DNA from: an uncultured Methylococcaceae bacterium | GTDB taxonomy: Bacteria > Pseudomonadota > Gammaproteobacteria > Methylococcales > Methylomonadaceae | Assembly (NCBI GenBank): GCA_903945605.1 | Contig: CAJAWH010000061.1 | Span: 1-52,307, forward strand | Reading direction: 5' to 3' | Length of the DNA: 52,307 nucleotides | In this document: positions 34,947 through 44,559 of the stretch, in pieces | Numbering within the stretch: position 1 is the first letter of the stretch | Layout of the letters: every line of letters starts with the position of its first letter | Made by a program: the position numbers and the translations under genes | Notes under the pieces: model-generated | Told to the model about the DNA's origin: nothing | What the model saw: only the letters and a program-made list of their open reading frames with translations | Databases searched by the model: none

Positions 34947-35956
34947 CAGACTGGCAAGTTTTCCACCCCAACCACTTGCACACTGCCGCCGGTATTACGG
35001 GCACTGACCGTGATAAAACTGAGGTTGCCATAATGTTCAAATTGCTGGCGGGCTTTGGCGGTCAGCACTTCCGCCAACCCCTCCCCGTCCACCATACAAA
35101 AACCGGTCGGCCCCCACGAAGTTTGACCTAATGCCACCGCCCCCTGCCCTGCCAGCCAAGCGATAGCTTCGGCAACCTCAGGGCTGGTGAAGATGCCACC
35201 TTGGGCAGGGGCAAAATGCTCGCCCACCGACCGCTGCAAATGGGTGATCACCTCACCAAAACGGCCAATATCGCGTTCGGCAAGGGCAGGCAGCCCTTGC
35301 ATCAACAACAGGTAACACAAATGTTCGGCTTCTTGTCGGGGAAAAGGCGGCAATTTTTTGAATGCCAGCACTTCTTGTTGACCATGCAAACCCTGACCGC
35401 GTTGGTCCAACACCAAAATGAACCGCCATGAGTCGGGTATCGGCATCTGCGCCAACATCGGCGGGGTGATGGTTTGCGGGCCACGACCACCATCCACCAC
35501 CAAACCGCCTTGTTCAAACACGCCTATGCCAATACCGGAACGCTGCCCACGTTCAGTAATGGCGGCAACGTCCCGCACACTGAGCTTGAGGCAATAGAAC
35601 TGGCTGAGTGCCAAGCCCACCGCCAACGCCATTTGCGTGCCAGAACCCAAACCAACATGCTCGGGTATCGCCGCTTCAATAGCAATGTTAAGCTTGTCAG
35701 ACACCCCCAACACTTTACACAGCTGACCCAAACAGCACTCGGCACGTTCCGCCGAAGGGCCGGTGACGGAACAATGGTCTGCCGATGCCATGGTCATACG
35801 GGTGCTGATTTCGTTAAGCGCCACACCAATACTGCCAAAATGGCGGCCTAACGAACCACTTAAGTCGATAAAGCCCATGTGCAACCTAGCCGGTGCAATA
35901 ACAGTAACTTGTGGGTGGCTGACTTTCAATTTTTTGGAAGCTGAGGTTATGCGCAT
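34946..35956 (-). CDS. mptG: Beta-ribofuranosylaminobenzene 5'-phosphate synthase
   Basis: A 336-residue GHMP-superfamily enzyme that joins 4-hydroxybenzoate or 4-aminobenzoate with PRPP, the first committed step of methanopterin synthesis. The opening VIAPARLHMGFIDLSGSLGR is the RFAP synthase N-terminus, AAIPEHVGLGSGTQMALAVG near residue 93 is the GHMP glycine loop, and SWGPTGFCMVDG near 276 is the C-terminal loop. It is first in the H4MPT run. A TATAAT ends 7 nt before the ATG with no Shine-Dalgarno, so the message may be leaderless. Confidence 0.95.
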   Translation of the reverse strand: MRITSASKKLKVSHPQVTVIAPARLHMGFIDLSGSLGRHFGSIGVALNEISTRMTMASADHCSVTGPSAERAECCLGQLCKVLGVSDKLNIAIEAAIPEHVGLGSGTQMALAVGLALSQFYCLKLSVRDVAAITERGQRSGIGIGVFEQGGLVVDGGRGPQTITPPMLAQMPIPDSWRFILVLDQRGQGLHGQQEVLAFKKLPPFPRQEAEHLCYLLLMQGLPALAERDIGRFGEVITHLQRSVGEHFAPAQGGIFTSPEVAEAIAWLAGQGAVALGQTSWGPTGFCMVDGEGLAEVLTAKARQQFEHYGNLSFITVSARNTGGSVQVVGVENLPV

Positions 35957-35963
35957 AGCAGCA

Positions 35964-35969
35964 ATTATA
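35964..35969 (-). promoter_or_regulatory. -10 box placed for a leaderless H4MPT-cluster transcript
   Basis: A perfect TATAAT on the minus strand, exactly 7 nt from the A of the mptG start, in the 38-nt space after the HAD gene. The -35 region is poor, so transcription may also run in from the HAD gene. Confidence 0.4.
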
Positions 35970-35994
35970 GCCGATAGCGAGCCTAAATGGCGAA

Positions 35995-36672
35995 CTAACT
36001 GACAAGCGTTTGGACACCCAAGCGGGCCAGCAGTGCCGCCAAATCATCAGCCATGACATCACACAAACTGATAGCCGCGCTATCAGCCGGTAGCACCGAT
36101 GGCACATAAGCCGCAACAGCCCCAGCACAGTTAGCGGCAACAATGCCGGTGTGGGAATCCTCCAACACCAAACAATCGGCTATCGCCACCTGCAAGCGTT
36201 CCGCCGCAAGCCAAAAAATAGCCGGATCGGGCTTACCTTCAGCCACATCATCACGACAGACCAAGCTTGTAAATTCATCCGCCATACCGGCCCATTGCAA
36301 ACACTGCACGGCATTGGCGCGGCGGCTATTGGTCGCCATACCATAGGGGATTTGTTGGCGTTTAAGGTGGCTTAACCAATCCGCCACCCCGTGCCTGACA
36401 GCAATGCCGTGGCGGCTGACATGCGCGTGCCAATATTGGCTGCTGAGCTGCCGGAACACGTCCAGCGACACAGCGTCGCCCAAATGCCCGCGCAGCTTGT
36501 GATCAATGGCGGGCCCCGGCAAACCGGACAAACCCATACAAAAACTGTCGGTCAAACGATAACCCAGCTGCAAAGCTGCCTTTTGCCAAGCCAAACAGTA
36601 ACCGCCCTCAGTATCCAATACCAAGCCATCCATATCGAAAATGACCGCTGAAAAATCACTTAATTTTGGCAT
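35995..36672 (-). CDS. HAD-superfamily phosphatase (beta-phosphoglucomutase-like)
   Basis: A 225-residue HAD hydrolase. Motif I FDMDGLVLDTE is at about residue 12, motif II MATNSRRA near 115, motif III lysine in GKPDPAIFWLAA near 145 and motif IV VLEDSHTGI near 171. The small helical cap lies between. Substrate is a phosphorylated small molecule, unspecified. It is upstream of and co-directional with the H4MPT cluster, 38 nt from mptG; a phosphatase is expected somewhere in pterin biosynthesis, but a link is only positional. It diverges from ppk2. Confidence 0.88.
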   Translation of the reverse strand: MPKLSDFSAVIFDMDGLVLDTEGGYCLAWQKAALQLGYRLTDSFCMGLSGLPGPAIDHKLRGHLGDAVSLDVFRQLSSQYWHAHVSRHGIAVRHGVADWLSHLKRQQIPYGMATNSRRANAVQCLQWAGMADEFTSLVCRDDVAEGKPDPAIFWLAAERLQVAIADCLVLEDSHTGIVAANCAGAVAAYVPSVLPADSAAISLCDVMADDLAALLARLGVQTLVS

Positions 36673-36762
36673 ATAATGCAGAACAGATAGCTAACCAGCG
36701 GTAAACTATACGCTATCAAGCCATCAAACAAAACCAGCCAAGGCTTTATCGAGCACAGTGCA

Positions 36763-37641
36763 ATGAACATAAATCCCCAAGATTTCCGTGTACCGGCTGG
36801 CGGCACTATCGACCTGAAACACTGGCCCACCCAGATTGCCCCGCTGTACCCCAGCAAAAAAATCTACCACACCCTGCTGGACAGACAAATTGACGAACTC
36901 AGCGCCCAACAACAATTGCTCTATGCCGCCAACCGCCATGCCGTGCTGGTTATTTTTCAGGCCATGGATGCTGCCGGTAAAGACAGTGCCATCAAGCACG
37001 TCATGTCGGGCATCAACCCGCAAGGCTGCCAAGTGTTCAGTTTTAAACACCCCAGCGCAATGGAACTGGGTCACGATTTCCTTTGGCGGGCCATCCAATG
37101 CCTGCCCGAACGCGGCAGGATAGGCATTTTTAACCGCTCCTATTATGAAGAAGTGCTGATCGCCCGCGTACACCCGGAGATACTACGCAGCCAAGGGCTA
37201 CCGCCCGAATTATTGGATGAACAAACCATCTGGCAAGAACGCTACCAGTCCATTATTGACCTGGAAACCCACCTGCACCGCAACGGCACCCGCATCATCA
37301 AAATTTTCTTGCACCTGTCCAAAGAACAGCAGCGGCAGCGCTTCCTTGAACGTATCGACAAACCTGAAAAAAACTGGAAATTCAGCATTGCCGACCTGCA
37401 AGAAAGGCGCTACTGGAAACACTACATGCAGGCTTATGAACAATGCCTTGGCAAAACCAGCAGTGCAACCGCCCCTTGGTACATCGTACCCGCCGACGAC
37501 AAAAAAAATACCCGCCTGATTATTGCCCAAATTATTGTCGATGCTTTCAAAGCATTAAAAATGCACTACCCCGAAGCCGATGAGCCAAGGCAAGCCGAAT
37601 TGGAAGCCATACGGCAACAGTTGATGGCGGAAGAGGATTAA
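36763..37641 (+). CDS. ppk2: PPK2-family polyphosphate:nucleotide phosphotransferase
   Basis: A 292-residue PPK2 enzyme that moves phosphate from polyphosphate to nucleoside mono- or diphosphates. Walker A-like [19 protein letters not shown] near residue 65, lid region, [20 protein letters not shown] near 121 (Walker B region) and [20 protein letters not shown] near 184 are all present. A single PPK2 domain with the [13 protein letters not shown] start suggests the class III-type (AMP and ADP) members; this subclass call is tentative. No ppk1 or ppx is adjacent. An IS1-family remnant follows 9-15 nt after the stop. Confidence 0.93.
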   Translation: MNINPQDFRVPAGGTIDLKHWPTQIAPLYPSKKIYHTLLDRQIDELSAQQQLLYAANRHAVLVIFQAMDAAGKDSAIKHVMSGINPQGCQVFSFKHPSAMELGHDFLWRAIQCLPERGRIGIFNRSYYEEVLIARVHPEILRSQGLPPELLDEQTIWQERYQSIIDLETHLHRNGTRIIKIFLHLSKEQQRQRFLERIDKPEKNWKFSIADLQERRYWKHYMQAYEQCLGKTSSATAPWYIVPADDKKNTRLIIAQIIVDAFKALKMHYPEADEPRQAELEAIRQQLMAEED

Positions 37642-37649
37642 TGCGGAAT

Positions 37650-38032
37650 GCACACCCATGTCGGCTCAAAAAAACTACTGCCGGATAGGGATGGCTGTTG
37701 ATCGGGATGGGAAACGCTTCCCCGACTGGAAAGTGGGTACCCGCAACACGGAAACCGGACGAAAACGCTGGGACGCCATCAAAAACGACGGCATAACGGA
37801 TGTCATGAGTGACTGCTGGAGTCCTTATGAAAATTTCGTTCCGAAAGAGCTGCATACGCAATCTAAAGCCGAAACCTATACGGTCAAGGGCTATAACAGC
37901 CTGTTCGGGCATTTCTTGGCCCGGTTACGCAGAAAATTAAAATGCTGCAGCAAAAGCAAGGACATGCTCAAATATTCCGTCATGCTTTTGATGCTCAAAT
38001 GGAATGGCGAACTCGATGCTATGCTAAATTAA
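37650..38032 (+). pseudogene. IS1-family transposase remnant
   Basis: The C-terminal half of an IS1-type DDE transposase. SKAETYTVKGYNSLFGHFL and ARLRRKLKCCSKSKDMLKYS are hallmark IS1 C-terminal segments, and VGTRNTETGRKRW and SDCWSPYENFVP fit the catalytic core before them. Near 37658 the upstream sequence reads HTHVGSKK in another frame and continues into the main frame (NYCRIGMAVDRDGKRF) across a run of seven A, so a frameshift is present. The N-terminal part (InsA-like and the first Asp) is missing, and no terminal inverted repeats were found. It is decayed and inactive. Confidence 0.8.
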
Positions 38033-38109
38033 CAATGCCGTTTAAACTTGTGTCCGGAAAAGTGTTGACTCATCACAATACCCTAGCACCATTACACCCT
38101 ACACTCTGT

Positions 38110-39246
38110 TCACACCCACAAAGCACTGACCACACTACCCGCCCAATAACTTTGCGACTGCATTTCCATCAACCGCGACATGGTACGCCTAAACTCAAAC
38201 GCCCCATCACCTTCCACATAAAGCTCCGCCACCGCCACCTCGGCACTGCATATCAACTGTACATGATGTTCGTATAACGCATCAATCAAGGTGACAAAAC
38301 GTTTCGCCTCATTGCGTTTTTCCGCTGTCATCCTAGGGATGCCATACAAAATCAGCACATGAAAGCGCTTGGCGATTTCCAAATAATCAGCCGCCCCTAA
38401 AGGGTGTCCGCACAGCTCTTCAAAGCTGGCACGCATCACCCCATCAGCAATGGCTGAAACCGGCAACTTACGCCCAAACACCTCCAGAACCGGCGTGGCA
38501 ACGGCGGCATGGCTGGCTAATTGCTGATAACTGTCACGGATAAAGGCATCGGTGCTGGCATCTAAGGGGAAACGGTAGTTGGCACGGTTAACAACAAGCA
38601 TTGCCTGACGGTAATCTTGTTGCGCCGCCAGTTCAACAATTTCAGCCGACTTTCTTAGTACATTGATGAAAAATAAAAACTGTTCCCGCTGCAAGCCGCC
38701 CTGATAAAGCTCATTGGGATGGCGGTTGGAGGTCATGACAATACTGATATTGGCCTCGAACAATTTGCTGAACAAACGCCCCAAAATCATAGCATCGGCA
38801 ATATCCGTCACATGGAACTCATCAAAGCAAAGCAAACACACCGAACCGCTGATTTTTTCAGCCAGCGCAGTCAGTGCGTCCTTATTGTTCTGTTGCTTAT
38901 AATGATGGATAAAGCTATGCACTTCCAGCATAAAGGCATTGAAATGCACCCGGCGTTTTTCTTTAATGGGGCAGGCATCAAAAAACAACGCCATTAACAT
39001 CGATTTGCCCCGCCCCACATCACCAAAAATATACAGGCTAGGAAAACTGACCGGAGCAGGTGACAGCCATTTACGCAACGAGGATTGTTGGCGCTGTTGG
39101 CGGGCAAACAGCAACTGCTCCAGCACCCGCTGCAAATGTTTTACCGCGTTAAACTGGACTTCATCAAACTGGATGTGCTGCCCGGCAACCAGACGTTGGT
39201 AGTGCTTTTCCAACAACAGATGGATAGGGTCTACTGGCGACAGCAT
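38110..39246 (-). CDS. zapE: Cell division ATPase ZapE
   Basis: A 378-residue AFG1-like P-loop ATPase that binds FtsZ at the constriction site. Walker A is YIFGDVGRGKSMLMALFF near residue 66, and Walker B LLCFDEFHVTDIADAMILG near 124, followed by MTSNRHPNELYQGGLQREQF. The ATG at 39246 is preferred, with AAGG 7 nt upstream, over a TTG at 39279 that adds 11 residues. Length fits E. coli ZapE (375). It lies just downstream of secA. Confidence 0.93.
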   Translation of the reverse strand: MLSPVDPIHLLLEKHYQRLVAGQHIQFDEVQFNAVKHLQRVLEQLLFARQQRQQSSLRKWLSPAPVSFPSLYIFGDVGRGKSMLMALFFDACPIKEKRRVHFNAFMLEVHSFIHHYKQQNNKDALTALAEKISGSVCLLCFDEFHVTDIADAMILGRLFSKLFEANISIVMTSNRHPNELYQGGLQREQFLFFINVLRKSAEIVELAAQQDYRQAMLVVNRANYRFPLDASTDAFIRDSYQQLASHAAVATPVLEVFGRKLPVSAIADGVMRASFEELCGHPLGAADYLEIAKRFHVLILYGIPRMTAEKRNEAKRFVTLIDALYEHHVQLICSAEVAVAELYVEGDGAFEFRRTMSRLMEMQSQSYWAGSVVSALWV

Positions 39247-39295
39247 CAACAGCCTTGCAGGTGCGGGGGGGACTGGCAAAAAAAGGGGATAAGCA

Positions 39296-39316
39296 TACCC
39301 GCTGTGCTAGCGGGTA
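39296..39316 (-). terminator. Hairpin downstream of secA
   Basis: TACCCGC and GCGGGTA form a perfect 7-bp stem with a seven-base loop, about 90 nt after the secA stop on the minus strand. A run of seven T lies a further 15 nt along, not immediately adjacent, so termination would be inefficient. Confidence 0.4.
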
Positions 39317-39405
39317 CACCCAAAGCATGGCCTGTTAAAAGCCTAACGGGATATTGGCAAAGCACAAGGCGCACCTAAACATAAGCACAAACCAGCCACT
39401 TGCCA

Positions 39406-42141
39406 TCAATTGATTTTGCCATGGCACTGCTTGTATTTTTTGCCAGAACCACAAGGACATGGGTCGTTGCGGCCAATTTTGTTGCCTGCACGCACGTAAG
39501 GCTGTTCAGCTGCCAAGGTGTTCTCGGACTCCTCCGCAGCAACGGCAGCAGAATGGGCTTCATCATAGGCCGACAAAGTGGGCGATTCGGCGTGTTCAAA
39601 ATGCATTTCCCTAGGCGCTTGCATTTGTTTGTCCAATGCCTCGACATCTTCTTCCTGACGCACTTGCACTTTAGCCAAAATACTGACCACTTCGTGCTTA
39701 ATGTGATCCAGCAAGTCGGTGAACATTTCAAAGGCTTCGCGTTTATATTCCTGCTTAGGGTCTTTTTGGGCATAACCCCTAAAATGAATGCCCTGGCGCA
39801 AATAGTCCATCGCCGCCAAATGCTCTTTCCAACTGGTGTCCAGCACCTGCAACATCACCGATTTTTCAAAGTGCTGCAACACTTCCGTGGTGATCTGCCG
39901 CTCTTTTTCTTGATAGTTGTCGGTCAATAAGTCAACAATGCGTTGGCGCAAGGTTTCCTCGTGCAATTTGTGATCTTCCTCCAACATTTTTTGCACCGGT
40001 ATTTGCACATTGAACTCCTGCATCAGGTGTTCTTCAAGCCCCTGCAAATCCCATTGCTCAACCATTGACTTGGCAGGGATATAACCGGAAATCATCTGGT
40101 TGACCACATCACTGCGGATAGCGGCAACAATATCGGAAACATTTTCCGCCGCCATCAGTTCATTACGTTGCGTGTAGATCACCTTACGCTGATCGTTGGC
40201 GACATCGTCGTAAGCCAGAATTTCTTTACGGATGTCAAAGTTGCGGCCTTCCACTTTGCGTTGGGCATTTTCAATGGAACGCGTCACCCAAGGGTGTTCA
40301 ATTGCCTCACCATCGCCCATACCGAGTTTTTTCATCAGACCCGCAACCCGGTCCGAAGCAAAAATACGCATCAGATCATCTTGTAGTGACAGATAAAAAC
40401 GGGTCGAACCGGGATCACCCTGACGACCCGAACGACCGCGCAACTGGTTGTCGATACGGCGTGACTCATGCCGTTCAGAACCAATCACATGCAAGCCGCC
40501 GCTGGCAACCACTTGGTCATGGCGGGCTTGCCATGCGTCACGGACAGCCGCCTTGTCGGCATCGCTGGCATCCGGCCCCAGGGCGGACAATTCCGCATCC
40601 AAACTACCGCCCAACACAATATCCGTACCACGGCCCGCCATATTGGTGGCAATGGTCACCGCACCCGGTTTACCGGCTTGTTCGATGATATGCGCTTCCC
40701 GCTCGTGCTGTTTGGCATTCAGCACTTCATGGGGGATAGCCATTTTCTTCAGCAAGGCCGAAACCCGTTCGGAATTTTCAATCGAGGTGGTGCCCACCAA
40801 CACCGGCTGACCCCGGCTGACACAGTCCTTAACATCTTCGGCAACCGCTTGGTATTTTTCATCGGCGGTCAGGAACACCACATCGCCAAAATCTTTACGC
40901 ACCATATTACGATGGGTAGGGATAACCACCACTTCCAAATTGTAGATTTTATTCAATTCAAAAGCTTCGGTATCCGCCGTTCCGGTCATGCCGGACAATT
41001 TTTCATACAGGCGGAAATAATTCTGAAAGGTGATCGATGCCAGCGTCTGGTTTTCGTTTTGGATAGTCACGCCTTCTTTGGCTTCAATCGCCTGATGCAA
41101 GCCTTCCGACCAGCGTCGGCCCTGCATCACCCTGCCGGTGAACTCATCAACAATAATCACCTCATTATTGCTGACAATATAATCCACATCTTTTTTGAAC
41201 AGCACATGGGCACGTAATGAGGCGTTCAGGTAATGCATCAGCCTGATATTGGCAGCGTCATATAAACTGCTGCCCTCGGTCATCAGGCCATATTCCAGCA
41301 TCAGCTGCTCGACCCGTTCATGACCGGCCTCGGTCAAATACACTTGACGGATTTTTTCATCAACCGTGTAATCGCCCGGCTGTTCCTCTTCCTCCTGCTT
41401 GGTCAGGAACGGGATGATCTGGTTGGCCTTGATATAAACATCGGTGCTTTCTTCGGTAGGGCCGGAGATGATCAACGGTGTCCTGGCTTCGTCAATCAGG
41501 ATGGAGTCCACTTCATCGACAATGGCAAAATGCAAATCACGCTGCACTTTTTGTTGCAAATTGAACGCCATATTGTCGCGCAAATAATCAAAACCAAACT
41601 CATTGTTAGTGCCGTAAGTGATGTCGGCGGCATAAGCCTCACGACGTTCGGCCTGTCCTAGTTGGCTAATGATAACCCCTGTGGTCATGCCCAAGAAGCC
41701 ATACAACCGCCCCATCCATTCAGAGTCACGCTTGGCCAAATAGTCATTGACCGTCACCACATGCACACCTTTGCCGGGCAAGGCGTTCAGGTAAGCCGCC
41801 AGCGTTGCCATCAGGGTCTTGCCTTCGCCGGTTTTCATTTCGGCAATTTTGCCGTCATGTAAAATCATGCCGCCAATTAATTGCACATCAAAATGACGCA
41901 TGGCAAACACACGGGTAGAGGCTTCGCGCACCGCAGCAAAGGCTTCCGGCGCCAAGCTTTCCAAGGTTTCCCCTTGTGCCAGGCGGTCACGGAATTCTTG
42001 CGTTTTGGATTTCAGTCCGTCGTCGGACAATTTTTCATAGTCCAAAGCCAAGGCATTGATCTTTTTGACCAGCTTCCTTTTCTTCCTGATGATCCTGTCA
42101 TTACGACTACCTACTGTCAATTTGACTAGCTTACCCAGCAT
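39406..42141 (-). CDS. secA: Preprotein translocase ATPase SecA
   Basis: A 911-residue ATPase motor that drives unfolded preproteins through SecYEG. Start [16 protein letters not shown], Walker [21 protein letters not shown] near residue 103, [20 protein letters not shown] near 209, [11 protein letters not shown] near 388 and the second nucleotide domain [15 protein letters not shown] near 500. The C-terminus has the zinc-binding and SecB-interacting [15 protein letters not shown]. It is expressed from a promoter in the 433-base space shared with the divergent DUF502 gene. No secM is visible. Confidence 0.98.
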   Translation of the reverse strand: MLGKLVKLTVGSRNDRIIRKKRKLVKKINALALDYEKLSDDGLKSKTQEFRDRLAQGETLESLAPEAFAAVREASTRVFAMRHFDVQLIGGMILHDGKIAEMKTGEGKTLMATLAAYLNALPGKGVHVVTVNDYLAKRDSEWMGRLYGFLGMTTGVIISQLGQAERREAYAADITYGTNNEFGFDYLRDNMAFNLQQKVQRDLHFAIVDEVDSILIDEARTPLIISGPTEESTDVYIKANQIIPFLTKQEEEEQPGDYTVDEKIRQVYLTEAGHERVEQLMLEYGLMTEGSSLYDAANIRLMHYLNASLRAHVLFKKDVDYIVSNNEVIIVDEFTGRVMQGRRWSEGLHQAIEAKEGVTIQNENQTLASITFQNYFRLYEKLSGMTGTADTEAFELNKIYNLEVVVIPTHRNMVRKDFGDVVFLTADEKYQAVAEDVKDCVSRGQPVLVGTTSIENSERVSALLKKMAIPHEVLNAKQHEREAHIIEQAGKPGAVTIATNMAGRGTDIVLGGSLDAELSALGPDASDADKAAVRDAWQARHDQVVASGGLHVIGSERHESRRIDNQLRGRSGRQGDPGSTRFYLSLQDDLMRIFASDRVAGLMKKLGMGDGEAIEHPWVTRSIENAQRKVEGRNFDIRKEILAYDDVANDQRKVIYTQRNELMAAENVSDIVAAIRSDVVNQMISGYIPAKSMVEQWDLQGLEEHLMQEFNVQIPVQKMLEEDHKLHEETLRQRIVDLLTDNYQEKERQITTEVLQHFEKSVMLQVLDTSWKEHLAAMDYLRQGIHFRGYAQKDPKQEYKREAFEMFTDLLDHIKHEVVSILAKVQVRQEEDVEALDKQMQAPREMHFEHAESPTLSAYDEAHSAAVAAEESENTLAAEQPYVRAGNKIGRNDPCPCGSGKKYKQCHGKIN

Positions 42142-42302
42142 GTTTTTTCCGATGTGAAATTAGTAAATGTTTAAAACCAAGCATCCGGTAGGCGACCAGG
42201 GCTACAACTGCCTTGCAATCTGTGTTGCAAGCAGCCAAGCACACGGCACTGACTTGACGGATTGCCTCCGGCTGTTAAGTGCAACTATCAACAAAAGTCC
42301 CA

Positions 42303-42332
42303 ATTATATACGTTCTACTTTATAAGTGACAG
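42303..42332 (-). promoter_or_regulatory. secA promoter
   Basis: On the minus strand CTGTCA (42332-42327) and a perfect TATAAT (42308-42303) are separated by 18 bp, a good sigma-70 arrangement about 160 nt before the secA ATG. Confidence 0.5.
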
Positions 42333-42417
42333 TTAAAACAGCCCATAACCGGCAATGCCCGCATCATCCATAGCCCGGCAAGCTGATGGCGTAAGCGATT
42401 TGCAGCTGACCGGCAGT

Positions 42418-42435
42418 GTTTGGCATCTGCCAAAC
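42418..42435. promoter_or_regulatory. Palindromic operator-like site before the DUF502 gene
   Basis: GTTTGGCA, TC, TGCCAAAC is a perfect 8-bp inverted repeat that sits immediately upstream of the presumed -35 of the DUF502 promoter. Confidence 0.45.
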
Positions 42436-42460
42436 CGGTATACACTTCTTTAAACTGGCT

Positions 42461-42466
42461 TATAAT
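42461..42466 (+). promoter_or_regulatory. -10 box for the DUF502 gene
   Basis: A perfect TATAAT 109 nt before the ATG at 42575; the -35 is weak (GTATAC at 17 bp spacing). The transcript would have a leader of about 100 nt. Confidence 0.4.
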
Positions 42467-42574
42467 TCGCGTAGGAATGATACCTTGCAGGGATTGGCAG
42501 AAACCAGGAAGAACGGCGTCGATGTTTCATCGGACACCTTATGCACCATTATAACTATAAGAGTAAGGATCAAT

Positions 42575-43201
42575 ATGAGAGAACTATTTAAGAAATTCTT
42601 CAATTACTTTCTGATCGGCAGCTTTTCGGTCATACCCATCGTGGTTGTGCTGCAGATTATATTTTTTGTTAAGGAACTGCTCGCGGAGCTGTTCCAAATC
42701 GTCTACGGCTTTTCCGACAGTTACACCTACACCACCCTGCTGTTTCTGGTCAGTTTTGCCATTTTGGTGTCTATCGGCAACACTATTGTCAAAAAAGGGG
42801 GGTCTTGGATCATCAGTGCTTTCGAATTTGTGTTTGACCGGATTCCGGTATTAAACAGTATTTATCGGGTGCTAAAAAAAGTTATACAAATGTTTTCTTC
42901 GCAAGCCTCGGGCATTGCCAAAGAGGTGGTTTATGTGGAATACCCCAAAGAAGGGGTTTGGGTGCCCGCTTACATCACCAACCGCCATGATGACTGGTAT
43001 GTGCTGTTTATACCCACCTCGCCCAACCCCACCTCCGGGTTCACCGTGATTGTCGAGAAATCCAAGGTGATCAAATCTGACATGAACATCGAAGAAGCCA
43101 CTAGCTTCATCATCAGTGTCGGGGTTGATTACAACAAAGCGGAAGAAATGAGTGCGTTAGGCACGCAACCCTTATTTGGCGGGCAGGAGGAGAAAATATA
43201 G
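42575..43201 (+). CDS. DUF502 family membrane protein
   Basis: A 208-residue protein. Two transmembrane segments are near residues 11-32 (FLIGSFSVIPIVVVLQIIFF) and 49-70 (TYTTLLFLVSFAILVSIGN). A soluble domain follows with FDRIPVLNSIYRVLKKVIQM, VVYVEYPKEGVWVPAYIT and FIPTSPNPTSGFTVIV, all hallmarks of DUF502. The role is undefined; plant homologues (COV) affect vascular patterning. The ATG at 42575 was chosen because AAGGA precedes it; the frame opens earlier at 42416 without a good signal. Confidence 0.9.
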   Translation: MRELFKKFFNYFLIGSFSVIPIVVVLQIIFFVKELLAELFQIVYGFSDSYTYTTLLFLVSFAILVSIGNTIVKKGGSWIISAFEFVFDRIPVLNSIYRVLKKVIQMFSSQASGIAKEVVYVEYPKEGVWVPAYITNRHDDWYVLFIPTSPNPTSGFTVIVEKSKVIKSDMNIEEATSFIISVGVDYNKAEEMSALGTQPLFGGQEEKI

Positions 43202-43210
43202 GCGCGATTG

Positions 43211-43236
43211 GAAGCCTTGAAGCCTTAAGAAGCCTT
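43211..43236. repeat. Triplicated octamer GAAGCCTT
   Basis: Three copies of GAAGCCTT, two adjacent and one after AA, lie just downstream of the DUF502 stop between convergent genes. Probably replication slippage; no function seen. Confidence 0.4.
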
Positions 43237-43286
43237 AATTTGTCGCTGGCAGAGCTTGACCTTAGCCAAAACAAACGCTTGCTCCG

Positions 43287-44507
43287 CTAACGGTATAAAG
43301 TGGTTTTTAAGTAATCATCGGTCACTACAAAAGCGGGTTCTTTACCGGTCAGCGCAAGGGTGAGCGGAATGATTTTAGTCCTTACCCCCATGCCCCGATA
43401 ATCGACATAACCATAATCGCGCAATACCTCCATAATCAGGGTATTGCGTGGTGAACGCTGCCCTGCTTTCATTTTTTCTATGGTCATCGCATTGGTTAGG
43501 ATGCCTGGGCTTATCACCTCCAGGCGGTCGGCATACAAACCCACTTCAATTTCCACAAACCGCGTCCAATCCCTGTGTGCCAAGGCATTAACCAAAGACT
43601 CCCTGACCGCTTCCAATGGATAGAACCACTGTGTTTCCCGCCTCAAGCCTTGGTCTATGCAGCTGGCTTGCCGCGACATAAAAGGGCCGACCGCATCCAT
43701 AAAGCGTTCTATTATGCCGCCATCAATAAGCCTTTTACCTGAACCCTCTATATCCCAACGACCCACCATTGGCCCATCTAAAATCTCATCCAGCGCCGCC
43801 TGATACTCTTTATCTTGGCCATTAAATGCCAACACCCGCAACCCGGCCTGTTTCAAATATCGACGTGGAAACTTGCCAAACAGCACTAATCCAGCAATCG
43901 TGCAATAACAGTTACCTGCGACTTCAGTAAGAAACCCCAGCCCTAATAAACGGGTTTGCCAGGCTTCGGGCGAAGCAGGAATATCGGGGTCTTTTAAAAT
44001 ATCCCTTAAGTAATTGGTTAACCTCGCCTCATCCAAGCAACTGGTATCGGTGCGGGGCACTGGCATAACTTCTGTATGCAACATACCGCCCAGCTCAAAC
44101 AAACGCATTTGCTGCTCTCGGGTTGCCAGTCTGGAAATCGAACCGACACGGATATAAATGTCCTCCCTGCCCCGATCGCGGACGACATAAGGCTTTGAGA
44201 TACCTTGCGGGAAACTGAGCAGTGCAACGATTTTAGCGTCATCCAGTTTTATTTCTTCATAGAAAGGCAACATCATCGGATGAATTTTATCCTGCATGAC
44301 ATTCATCACCCACTGTTCAAGGTTTGGACGTTGGACACCACTTATAGTGCCGTCGTCTTCAACCTCCAATAGCAATTTGCCCCCTTGAAAATTTGCCATT
44401 GCAACCACTTCTTTAGCCAGCTGCTCGGGGCGTATGTCATCTCGCTTAAACTCAACGCCGGAATTTTCTCCATTTGCAATAATTTCCAACAACTCCGTTT
44501 TCAGCAT
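43287..44507 (-). CDS. AlbA/Schlafen-type ATP-binding protein
   Basis: A 406-residue protein. The N-terminal AlbA_2 (Schlafen-like) domain has the NSGVEFKRDD motif near residue 15 and FQGGKLLLEVEDDGTISGV near 41. The C-terminal half has a GHKL-like ATPase block, ESLVNALAHRDWTRF near 309, and ends with a winged-helix-like region. Such proteins are often called putative DNA-binding or transcriptional regulators; their target is usually unknown. AGGAG precedes the start. It is a lone gene with no partner that would mark it as toxin, defence or mobile cargo. Confidence 0.8.
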   Translation of the reverse strand: MLKTELLEIIANGENSGVEFKRDDIRPEQLAKEVVAMANFQGGKLLLEVEDDGTISGVQRPNLEQWVMNVMQDKIHPMMLPFYEEIKLDDAKIVALLSFPQGISKPYVVRDRGREDIYIRVGSISRLATREQQMRLFELGGMLHTEVMPVPRTDTSCLDEARLTNYLRDILKDPDIPASPEAWQTRLLGLGFLTEVAGNCYCTIAGLVLFGKFPRRYLKQAGLRVLAFNGQDKEYQAALDEILDGPMVGRWDIEGSGKRLIDGGIIERFMDAVGPFMSRQASCIDQGLRRETQWFYPLEAVRESLVNALAHRDWTRFVEIEVGLYADRLEVISPGILTNAMTIEKMKAGQRSPRNTLIMEVLRDYGYVDYRGMGVRTKIIPLTLALTGKEPAFVVTDDYLKTTLYR

Positions 44508-44559
44508 CCGGCACTCCTAAGTTGACAAAACAGACATATTGCGTTACGCGTTAAAGAGA

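Larger units (their letters stand above)
42142..42574. other. 433-base divergent intergenic region, secA / DUF502 gene
   Basis: No gene is seen here. It holds a minus-strand secA promoter (42303-42332), an inverted repeat CTTGCAA/TTGCAAG at 42212-42231 in the secA leader, an 18-bp perfect-armed palindrome at 42418-42435 and a TATAAT at 42461-42466 for the DUF502 gene. The secA leader would be about 160 nt long, enough for regulatory RNA structure. Confidence 0.6.

Noticed and set aside
37642-38032. Complete IS1 element
   Set aside because: The N-terminal half of the transposase, terminal inverted repeats and target duplication are missing; it is recorded as a remnant.
40468-41217. 249-codon open frame antisense to secA
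   Set aside because: It is a shadow of a strongly conserved gene and has the low-complexity FIGG/HH composition typical of antisense frames.
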